The position numbers and the translations under genes are program-made. A stretch of 64,000 nucleotides of DNA from Ashinkailepas kermadecensis (taxonomy: Eukaryota; Arthropoda; Thecostraca; Neolepadidae): NCBI GenBank assembly GCA_034440615.1, contig JAOTOM010004837.1, positions 348,501 through 412,500 of the forward strand, given 5' to 3'. How positions within the stretch are numbered: the first letter of the stretch is position 1; each line of letters begins with the position of its first letter. This document shows, piece after piece, positions 56,039 through 64,000 of the stretch. The notes beneath the pieces were generated by a model. That model was not told where the DNA came from. It ran no database searches and worked only from the letters and a program-made list of their open reading frames with translations.

Positions 56039-58297
56039 GTGAGAGAGAGCTTGGCGCACTGGTTCTGCTTGGTGGTTGCGATGTTGCTTTGCTTTTTGTG
56101 GTTTGTTCGAAATATGCTGGGAATTGGCGGGTATGTGCGCTGAAAGGCTATCACTTGGCCAGGTAGGTTTCTTTTGCGTTGACGCTGTTGCATGATCTGT
56201 GTTCAGTTGGGAGCATCTTTGGCTGATACTCCATTTTTCCTGCTCGGCCTTTAAACACTTAGGTTAAAATGTGATTTTTGGGTGGCTCTGGAATACATTC
56301 TGACCAGACATGTTCGGAAACATCGGAAACATCTGTTTTCTATTTCTTCCTTCTTTCCAGCCGATAAAAACAGGAGGGAAAGTCCGGCCTGCCTCTCGAC
56401 AAAAAATACGCGAAGAAGCGTGGGTCTCTTATTCATTTCGCAGTGAGGATTTACTCATTGACAAAGCTGTGTTGTGGGATGTGCCTCAACACATTCCGTC
56501 CCATATCCCGAGTTTCCACTTCCGCCACCTGCGGCGAATACGACGCGATATGCTGGCTTCGTGGAGGCGGCATGGAACATGTGGTGGCCCGTGTTGAGCA
56601 GTCTCTACAGCACTACAGTCTCTACACATGATTCTCATGTGGCAGGTGGTGGTGTGTGCTGAGTGGTCTCCGGAGCTGTGTGACAGGTGGTGGTTTGTGG
56701 TGACTGGTCTCTGGAGCTGGTGGTCCCCATGTGGCACATGGTGACCTGCCCATGGAGCTGATGGTCCCCATGAGACAGGTGGTGGTGTGTTGTGAATGGT
56801 CTCTGGAGCTGATGGTCCCCATGCGACAGGTGGTGATGTGTGGTGAGTGGTCTCTGGAGCTGATGGTCCCCACAAGACAGGTGGTGGTTTGTGGTGACTG
56901 GTCTCTGGAGTTGATGGTCCCCATGTGACATGTGGTGGTGACTGGTCTCTGGAGCTGATGGTCCCCATGTGGCAGGTGGTGGTGTGTGGTGACTGGTCTG
57001 GAGCTGACGGTCCCCATGTGACAGGTTGTGGTGTGTGGTGAGTGGTCTCTGGAGCTGATGGTCCCCATGTGGCAGGTGGTGGTGCGTGGTGACTGGTCTG
57101 GAGCTGATGGTCCCCATGTGGCAGGTGGTGGTGTGTGGTGAGTGGTCTCTGGAGCTGATGGTCCCCATGTAGCAGGTGGTGGTGTGTGCTGAGTGGTCTC
57201 TGGAGCTGATGGTCTCCACGTGACAGGAAGTGACACGTCGTGACTGTCTCTGGAGCTGATGGTCCCCATGTGACAGGAGGTTGCATGTGGTGACTGGTCT
57301 CTGCAGCTGATGGTCTCCATGTCACCAGGTGGTGGTGTGTGGTGAGTGGTCTCTGGAGCTGATGGTCCCCATGTGGCAGGTGGTGGTGTGTGCTGAGTGG
57401 TCTCTGGAGCTGATGGTCTCCACGTGACAGGAAGTGACACGTCGTGACTGTCTCTGGAGCTGATGGTCCCCATGTGACAGGTGGTTGCACGTGGTGACTG
57501 GTCTCTGCAGCTGATGGTCCCCATGTCACAGGTGGTGATGTGTGGTGAGTGGTCTCTGCAGCTGATGGTCCCCATGTGGCAGGTGGTGGTGTGTGGTGAC
57601 TGGTCTCTGGAGCTGATGGTCCCCATGTGACAGGTGGTTGCACGTGGTGACTGGTCTCTGCAGCTGATGGTCTCCATGTGACAGGTGGTGGTGTGGTGAG
57701 TGGTCTCTGGAGCTGATGGTCCCCATGTGACAGGTGGTTGCACGTGGTGACTGGTCTCTGGAGCTGATGGTCCCCATGTGGCAGGTGGTGGTGCGTGGTG
57801 ACTGGTCTGGAGCTGATGGTCCCCATGTGGCAGGTGGTGGTGTGTGGTGAGTGGTCTCTGGAGCTGATGGTCCCCATGTCATGTAGCAGGTGGTGATGTG
57901 TGGTGACTGGTCTCTGCAGCTGATGGTCCCCATGTGACAGGTGGTTGCACGTGGTGACTGGTCTCTGCAGCTGATGGTCTCCACGTGACAGGAAGTGACA
58001 CGTCGTGACTGTCTCTGGAGCTGATGGTCCCCATGTGACAGGTGGTTGCACATGGTGACTGGTCTCTGCAGCTGATGGTCTCCATGTAGCAGGTGGTTGC
58101 ACGTGGTGACTGGTCTCTGCAGCTGATGGTCTCCATGTGACAGGTGGTGGCACGCGGTGACTGGTCTCTGCAGCTGATGGTCTCCATGTGAGCAGGTGGT
58201 TGCACGTGGTGACTGGTCTCTGCAGCTGATGGTCTCCATGTGACAGGTGGTTGCACGTGGTGACTGGTCTCTGCAGCTGATGGTCTCCATGTAGCAG
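56039..58297 (+). other. Intron 1 of the MALT1-like gene
   Basis: About 600 bp of unremarkable intron followed by a 51 bp minisatellite (56636-58297) that ends exactly at the exon 2 acceptor. Confidence 0.6.
56636..58297. repeat. 51-bp minisatellite built from the exon 2 acceptor region
   Basis: About 32 units, consensus like CATGTGACAG, GTGGTTGCACGTGGTGACTG, GTCTCTGCAGCTGATGGTCTC. The last boundary reads GTAGCAG followed by GTGGTGGCACGCGGTGACCG, which is the real acceptor plus the first bases of exon 2, and exon 2 continues CCCCTGGAGCTGATAG. Each array unit therefore contains a copy of the acceptor AG and of about 36 nt of coding sequence. The unit is a multiple of three, but many units carry an in-frame TGA or TAG before the CAG. 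Large minus-strand ORFs over the array are artefacts. Confidence 0.92.
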
Positions 58298-58486
58298 GTG
58301 GTGGCACGCGGTGACCGGCCCCTGGAGCTGATAGTTGAGTGGGAGGCGTGGCCGCTGCCGACTCTCCGCTGGGAGCGAGACGGTCAGGAGCTGAAGGGCG
58401 ATTCGGGGCCGTGCCTGGTCGTGCCGCCCGGCCCCGGCCTGGACGACGCCAGCTATGTCTGCATCGCCAGCAACACCGTCGGTGAG
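58298..58486 (+). CDS. MALT1-like paracaspase, exon 2 (Ig-like 2)
   Basis: A 63-codon phase 0-0 exon between acceptor TGTAGCAG and donor GTAGGT. It encodes a second Ig-like domain: GDRPLELIVEWEAWPLPTLRW with the core Trp (residue 25 of the exon) and LDDASYVCIASN with the F-strand Cys (residue 55). The expected B-strand Cys is a Val, so the intradomain disulphide is missing. In human MALT1 the second Ig domain is followed by the caspase-like domain. Confidence 0.75.
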
Positions 58487-58904
58487 GTAGGTGACGGTGT
58501 GTCATGTTTTCATGAGGTCTTCTGTTTCGTTTATGCTTCGCTTGATCCACTATTAACTTGTGTTATGTTTCTATGAGGTATTCTGCTTCGTGTGTGTTAA
58601 TAGCGGATGCTTGATCCACTATCAACTTGTGTTATATGGTTTTGTTAGGTCGAGTCATTGGCCGCGAGTGAAATTCCGCACTCATTGAGTTGCACATGTT
58701 TCTGTTCGTGTGTGTTGTTTCGCTGATGGTACAATGCAATTGACGCGATTGAAGGGCTAATGACTCTGAAACCTCCAAGTCCATAGCGTACGTAGCTCCG
58801 TCTGAAGGTGCGGTTTAACTGATGTTGGTGGCGGCGCTGTAATAATTGAATTCTGATGGATTTGAGTCTCCCATGATCATTCCATGGTCATATGGTCATC
58901 ATGG

Positions 58905-59061
58905 GGACGAGTGGTCTAGGGGTAAGATGCTCGTTTCACAATCGAAAGGTTGTGGGTTCGAGTCTCACCTGTCGCTACTCTTCGCCCGCGACCAATCGGC
59001 GTGAGAGATTGGCGACGCTACATGACTCAACGGTCGACGTGTCGTAAAACCAATAACCAAC
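58905..59061 (+). mobile_element. tRNA-Val-like SINE, copy 7
   Basis: Flanked by a 16 bp duplication CATATGGTCATCATGG (58889-58904 and 59062-59077). It lies in intron 2 in the sense orientation. Confidence 0.93.
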
Positions 59062-59094
59062 CATATGGTCATCATGGTCAGTGCGCGCTGCAGC

Positions 59095-59565
59095 ACCAGG
59101 GTTAAAATAATGGTTTTTCGTTAGGTGTGAGATGTCGTAACGAGCACAGTAGGATGTCAAAATTTGCCATGGAATTAGTGTCCTTTAAAATGATTTTGAT
59201 GTCATTCAGACTCAAATTTGAGCCAATGGTTTAGGTACCTTGATATAAAGGCTGCACCTTTATCATTTGTTTTGAGATTCATAATTTGGGTAATAATGCC
59301 TATGCTGTAAACTGGTATTGTATGCCATATCACTTTATAGGTATTCTCTTTACCTGAAATTGCATTGCGAAATGTTTGTGTATCACCATTCGTTATCGAG
59401 AGCATGAACTTGATACTTAAAAGCGAGATAGTGCTAGAAAGGAAACACGAAGACTTCATAAGCACGCATCAAGGAGCAGGATGTCGATACTTGTTGGAGA
59501 AGGATGTCGATTGAGTGTTTAGAAAGTGGCATGTTCCACCCTATTTCACGAGTAATTTATAATTG
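59095..59565 (+). repeat. Dispersed repeat family D, copy 3
   Basis: Starts GGTTAAAATAATGGTTTTTC and ends TTTCACGAGTAATTTATA; compact copy of about 470 bp. Confidence 0.8.
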
Positions 59566-59997
59566 TACAGCACCGGGTCTTCCATGCGGTATTGCAAGGT
59601 TGTTGCCGTACAAGTAGCTGACTGTAAGTTGTAGTTGTAAATTGTAAATTGACTGAATTGTATTCGATTGAATTCGAGACGCTATCAGATTGTTTCCGGT
59701 GCTGGACGCCGTTGATACAGGATGCCTGTTACGTTCCCACCACAGCATTATCTGGTCTCGACTGATCTCGCGGGCACGCCGGCATGACCACGCAGTCGAC
59801 TCGCCCGAAAACCACGATAGTCATCAGCCAATCAATATCGCCCGCTTGCCCGCTTTTCCCCCGCTTCCCCGGCCGATTTCGCCCGCTTGCTCGGCCGATT
59901 TCGCCAGCTTTCGCTGGCTGATTTGGCCCGCTTTCCCCCCTTGCCCTGCCGATTTTGTCAGCTTCCGGTGGCTGACGGCGCCCCACCTGCGGCGCAG

Positions 59998-60135
59998 GTG
60001 CGCTCCGTGTCGTTCCGCGTGACGGCGGATCGGCGGCCAGAGGTGCTGACACACCCGAAGGCGGCGCAGCACCGCCAGGTGGCCGGACGTGGGATGACGC
60101 TCACCAGCAGCGCCTTCTGCCGGCGCCCAATGCAG
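59998..60135 (+). CDS. MALT1-like paracaspase, exon 3
   Basis: A 46-codon phase 0-0 exon between acceptor GCGGCGCAG and donor GTACGG. It encodes VRSVSFRVTADRRPEVLTHP, then a segment with MTLTSSAFCRRPMQ that continues into exon 4 to form a probable third Ig-like fold. Identity rests on position, phase and Ig-like composition and not on strong similarity. The donor is repeated about 50 times immediately downstream (see the 27 bp array), and the exon's frame stays open through that array. Confidence 0.55.
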
Positions 60136-61556
60136 GTACGGCCTCGACCCGGCAGCCGCCAGGTACGGCCTCGGCCCGGCAGCCGCCAGGTACGGCCTCG
60201 GCCCGGCAGCCGCCAGGTACGGCCTCGGCCCGGCAGCCGCCAGGTACGGCCTCGACCCGGCAGCCGCCAGGTACGGCCTCGACCCGGCAGCCGCCAGGTA
60301 CCGCCTCGACCCGGCAGCCGCCAGGTACGGCCTCGGCTCGGCAGCCGCCAGGTACGGCCTCGGCTCGGCAGCCGCCAGGTACGGCCTCGGCCCGGCAGCC
60401 GCCAGGTACGGCCTCGGCCCGGCAGCCGCCAGGTACGGCCTCGGCCCGGCAGCCGCCAGGTACGGCCTCGGCCCGGCAGCCGCCAGGTACGGCCTCGGCC
60501 CGGCAGCCGCCAGGTACGGCCTCGGCCCGGCAGCCGCCAGGTACGGCCTCGGCCCGGCAGCCGCCAGGTACGGCCTCGGCCCGGCAGCCGCCAGGTACGG
60601 CCTCGGCCCGGCAGCCGCCAGGTACGGCCTCGGCCCGGCAGCCGCCAGGTACGGCCTCGGCCCGGCAGCCGCCAGGTACGGCCTCGGCCCGGCAGCCGCC
60701 AGGTACGGCCTCGGCCCGGCAGCCGCCAGGTACGGCCTCGACCCGGCAGCCGCCAGGTACGGCCTCGGCCCGGCAGCCGCCAGGTACGGCCTCGGCCCGG
60801 CAGCCGCCAGGTACGGCCTCGGCCCGGCAGCCGCCAGGTACGGCCTCGGCCCGGCAGCCGCCAGGTACGGCCTCGGCCCGGCAGCCGCCAGGTACGGCCT
60901 CGGCCCGGCAGCCGCCAGGTACGGCCTCGGCCCGGCAGCCGCCAGGTACGGCCTCGGCCCGGCAGCCGCCAGGTACGGCCTCGGCCCGGCAGCCGCCAGG
61001 TACGGCCTCGGCCCGGCAGCCGCCAGGTACGGCCTCGGCCCGGCAGCCGCCAGGTACGGCCTCGGCCCGGCAGCCGCCAGGTACGGCCTCGGCCCGGCAG
61101 CCGCCAGGTACGGCCTCGGCCCGGCAGCCGCCAGGTACGGCCTCGGCCCGGCAGCCGCCAGGTACGGCCTCGGCCCGGCAGCCGCCAGGTACGGCCTCGG
61201 CCCGGCAGCCGCCAGGTACGGCCTCGGCCCGGCAGCCGCCAGGTACGGCCTCGGCCCGGCAGCCGCGGTACGGCCTCGGCCCGGCAGCCGCCAGGTACGG
61301 CCTCGGCCCGGCAGCCGCCAGGTACGGCCTCGGCCCGGCAGCCGCCAGGTACGGCCTCGGCCCGGCAGCCGCCAGGTACGGCCTCGGCCCGGCAGCCGCC
61401 AGGTACGGCCTCGGCCCGGCAGCCGCCAGGTACGGCCTCGGCCCGCAGGCCTCGGCCCGGCAGCCGCCAGGTACGGCCTCGCCCGGCCCGGCAGCCGCCA
61501 GGTACGGCCTCGGCCCGGCAGCCGCCAGGTACGGCCTCGGCCCGGCAGCCGCCAGG
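60136..61556. repeat. 27-bp minisatellite seeded at the exon 3 donor
   Basis: About 50 units of GTACGGCCTCGGCCCGGCAG, CCGCCAG. The first unit starts with the exon 3 donor GTACGG, and every unit re-creates CCAG/GTACGG. In the exon frame each unit encodes VRPRPGSRQ, so the open frame extends from exon 3 to 61620; near 61265 a shortened unit shifts it to the GTASARQPP reading. Large minus-strand ORFs are mirror images of this array. Confidence 0.97.
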
Positions 61557-62149
61557 GGCTCGGCAGGCAACCGCAGTCCCACCGAGGCCAGCCTTCTGCA
61601 CTGACCGAGGTAGCCTCTGACTGGACCCCCCAGCGCGATGGGTCATGGGTCCAGTCAGGCTCGTACTGACGGCTTAATGTCAGGGACCAGAATATCCGGT
61701 GACAGATCTCATCTAACCTGATATCTGTCGGGATTCGTTACCCTTTAAACAAAATAGTCCAAATTCTCGCTCTGGTGGCTTTATTGCTGTATGGCCTTTT
61801 TGCTAAACAGAGCTTATCGCGTGAACCTTGACCCTACCACCCAATCCGTGAATTCCAGTTTAAGAATGTTGACCGAGAACGTGTCAGTGCACCGATACGA
61901 CCACCCCGGTAGCTCATCCCTGGCTTTATCGGGTCAGTTGCTAACTCGCCCTCCCAGCCAGGGACTAAATGCGTGGGCGTGAAGCGACTCGTGTCGCCAG
62001 GACAGGGGAGACCAGTGCGGGCCAGTGCTCCAACCGATTGAGCTACCGAGGAAGCCTCTGTCTCATTCAACAGCTACACCCTGTTTGTCTTTGTTTGATA
62101 TCACATAATCTCTCCTTACCTCACAGGGCATTGCCGATCTAGTTGTGTA
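61557..62149. other. Intron 3 middle part with a tRNA-like fold
   Basis: At 61905-62060 the ends GGTAGCTCA and TGAGCTACC are inverted repeats. The minus strand begins like a tRNA (GGTAGCTCAATCGGTTGGAGC) but lacks a B box, so it is at most a tRNA-derived relic. Confidence 0.35.
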
Positions 62150-62673
62150 ACCTTACTTTTTCTTCAAAGCTCAGTGATCTGGACTGATCTAGTATGACCT
62201 AATCTAAATTCATCTAGTATGCTCTCAACTGACCCATGTGAGCTGACCTGTTCTGACCTGACATAATTGTATGTGATCTGGTGGCGCACATCTGACTTGA
62301 CCTGACTCACTTGATATGGTGCTGCATATCTGACTGGACTTTAGGTAATCTGGCAACACATAGACATGAGATGATACGCTTCTGCATATCTGACTTGATC
62401 TAGCAGGTGAAATGGTGGCGTATGGCTGATCCGACCGCATATAATGTAATCTGATCTTGTTCCTCTGATCGGAAATGATCTCAGGTAGCTTGTCAGTGCA
62501 AATCTAACCTGACTTGACTTCTCGTGATTTGGCATCATTTCTAGTGATTTGGCATCTGGACGCCTCATTTTATTTGGCATCGTGACTGACCGGGCTTGGC
62601 CCCATCTCATCTGACCTCGGGTGATGCGGCGGCGCACCTCTGACCTGACCTGACCTGGACTGGCCTACCTCAG
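62150..62673. repeat. Degenerate repeat leading into the exon 4 acceptor
   Basis: Variants of GGTGATTTGGCGTCGCACAT, CTGACCTGACCT recur roughly every 45-55 bp (for example TGATCTGGTGGCGCACATCT at 62275 and GGTGATGCGGCGGCGCACCT at 62620). The final copy is the start of exon 4 itself, CTCAG followed by GTGATTTGGCGTCGTACCTG. Confidence 0.6.
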
Positions 62674-62855
62674 GTGATTTGGCGTCGTACCTGTGACGAC
62701 GGTGACTTCCTGGTGCCAGAGGCGAACGTCCACACAGAGCGAGACCGGTCGGGGGTGGTGAGATCGGAGCTGCGGCTGATCCCGACCGTGGCCGAGGTCA
62801 GGTCACAGTGTCGGGTCACCTGTGAGTTCGTCACCGACGGCGACTATGTCAACAG
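62674..62855 (+). CDS. MALT1-like paracaspase, exon 4
   Basis: Acceptor CTACCTCAG, donor AACAG followed by GTGAGT; 182 bp, ending after two bases of a codon. It encodes VIWRRTCDDGDFLVP, then RSELRLIPTVAEVRSQCRVT and CEFVTDGDYVNR. Trp and the paired Cys fit the second half of an Ig-like domain completed from exon 3. The caspase-like domain expected next is not in the remaining 1.1 kb and should lie to the right. Confidence 0.55.
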
Positions 62856-63640
62856 GTGAGTTTCGGCCGAATTCTGAAGGCACGAAAACGCCCATGCGCC
62901 TGCACACCTCGACCCAGTCTGCGTATTGCAGGCTCGTGTTGGCGACTTCGTTTCCATTGTGTGCGAGGTGCTGCGATGCGTATTTGTACCTGCACGTGCG
63001 ACTTGTATCCCCGGCTTATAGCACCTGCCTCCGGTTTGACACAACGCTCAGCACCGTTCCTGCATTGTTGCAGCCGGCTTGAATAGACGCTTGCTTCTGG
63101 GGTGGGTGAGATGTCACGGACCATGTGTCGGCTGGGCCGTGAACAGCGCGCCCGATAGTGTGTTGTGCAAGTGCCGTGTTTCGCCTGGCAGTCGGCCCGC
63201 TCTCGCCATCGGGCCTGTCGACTTGTAAACGGCCGGGCAGGTGACGAGTTGCGACCGGAGGCCGATTTGCTGTCGGATAGGAGGCGAGTGATGAGTTTGG
63301 TGTTCGTCACGGGAGTTGTGTGAATTTGGGGAGACCGTGATCGCGTTAAACACCCAATGGCATGCCGGTGCTGGGGCTCCGATGATGTTGGGCACTGGTG
63401 TCATTCACTGTCGGCCAGCCACTAACCCATCGACGTTGTCAGCCAAAGTAAATTCGTTCGCTTTTCATACGGCGATGGATGTTGAAGTACTGTGGGTGTA
63501 GCACCGGCGCGGGCTGCTACAGTGCCAGTGTTCTACAAACGTACGCCGTTCAAGCCCCGTGCACATGTTTGCCGGACGGTAAAGGTTCGGTCCGGATGCC
63601 GGGACGTACACAGCGTTCAGCAGGCGTCTGTGGCGCATTT
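62856..63640 (+). other. Intron 4 (start) of the MALT1-like gene; nothing else recognised
   Basis: GC-moderate sequence without further exon signatures; overlapping short ORFs on both strands are unsupported. Confidence 0.4.
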
Positions 63641-63990
63641 ATAAATTATTCGTGAAGTAGGGTGGAATATACCACTGTCTGAGCACTCAATCAACATCAT
63701 TCTCCATGGGCGCTATATGACCTGTGCAGTCGATGCGCCCCTAAACCACAATAACTAACTAACATCATTATCCAAGAAGTATCACATCCTGCTTCGTGAT
63801 ACGTCCTTATGAAGTCTTGTCTCCTTTCTAACAGTATCTCGTTGATAAGTGTCATGCTCATGCTCTCGATATGGGATGGTTATACACGAACATTTCGCAA
63901 CGCAATTTCAGGTAAATGGATTGCCCATGATGTGATTTTGCATACAATGGTAGTTTATAGCATAGGTTTTTCCTCACTATCCCGAATATA
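63640..63990 (-). repeat. Dispersed repeat family D, copy 4, with nested insertion
   Basis: Reverse-oriented copy with TCGTGAAGTAGGGTGGAATA and TCTAACAGTATCTCGTTGAT. It is interrupted at 63706-63760 by a tail-only insertion. Confidence 0.78.
63706..63760 (+). mobile_element. 55-bp tail-only LINE/SINE insertion
   Basis: GCGCTATATGACCTGTGCAG, TCGATGCGCCCCTAAACCAC, then AATAACTAACT, flanked by AACATCATTCTCC / AACATCATTATCC (63693-63705, 63761-63773; 12 of 13 match). It matches the end of the LINE fragment at 21325-21375. Confidence 0.85.
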
Positions 63991-64000
63991 GCTCTTCCTA

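Larger units (their letters stand above)
58487..59997 (+). other. Intron 2 of the MALT1-like gene
   Basis: Contains SINE copy 7 and repeat family D copy 3. The last 200 bp before exon 3 contain degenerate GGCCGATTTCGCCCGCTT-type repeats. Confidence 0.55.

Noticed and set aside
56486..58153. 555-codon minus-strand ORF and related 373-, 254- and 223-codon ORFs
   Set aside because: They are translations of the 51 bp minisatellite (unit divisible by three, so frames stay open); no independent coding evidence.
58905..58980. Functional tRNA-Val gene
   Set aside because: A and B boxes are present, but the acceptor stem does not close and the sequence continues into a SINE body with a target duplication.
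59958..61646. 562- and 493-codon minus-strand ORFs over the 27 bp array
   Set aside because: Mirror images of the plus-strand repeat; the 27 bp unit keeps several frames open by arithmetic alone.

Overview
This is a repeat-dense stretch of an animal nuclear genome. Spliced exons, tRNA-derived SINEs with target-site duplications, non-LTR, LTR and Penelope-like retroelements, and long (TA)n and minisatellite arrays rule out a prokaryote. The protein families fit an invertebrate, most likely an arthropod and perhaps a crustacean; that placement is inference only.

Host genes. At the left, on the minus strand, lie the first three recognisable coding exons of a GDE1-type glycerophosphodiester phosphodiesterase (6121 down to 2119); the rest should lie beyond the left edge. 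At 40.27-41.0 kb is an intronless secreted PAN/C-type-lectin gene interrupted by one frameshift. At the right, from 55415 onward, are four exons of a MALT1-like paracaspase (death domain and Ig-like domains); its caspase-like domain should lie beyond the right edge. A zinc-finger exon (24.4 kb) and an unrecognised basic/acidic protein (30.7-31.9 kb) are weaker candidates.

Mobile elements. (1) A tRNA-Val-like SINE family has seven copies, each with a recognisable 11-16 bp target duplication; a second SINE with a different tRNA-like head shares its body. (2) A RNase-H-bearing LINE fragment (20.1-21.4 kb) ends in the same tail as the SINEs, and 28-90 bp tail-only insertions with their own duplications are scattered around. 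(3) A nearly complete Penelope-like element (12995-17461) has pseudo-LTRs, a GIY-YIG domain and a 12 bp target duplication. (4) A Ty3/Gypsy element (34526-39236) has 163 bp LTRs differing at two positions, a 4 bp target duplication and a few coding lesions. (5) There are gag/protease remnants at 12.3, 22.5 and 43.5 kb, a CR1-like LINE remnant at 53.1-54.0 kb and two further RNase H fragments.

The most unusual feature is inside the MALT1-like gene. Three of its exon edges are continuous with minisatellite-like arrays whose units contain a copy of that splice junction: a 51 bp unit at the acceptor of exon 2, a 27 bp unit at the donor of exon 3 that stays open in the exon's frame for about 1.5 kb, and a degenerate array at the acceptor of exon 4. 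Other notable structures are a roughly 2.4 kb inverted repeat (8652-11026), a minisatellite that reverses orientation (47.1-48.4 kb) and a 52 bp satellite with a three-unit higher-order pattern at the left edge.
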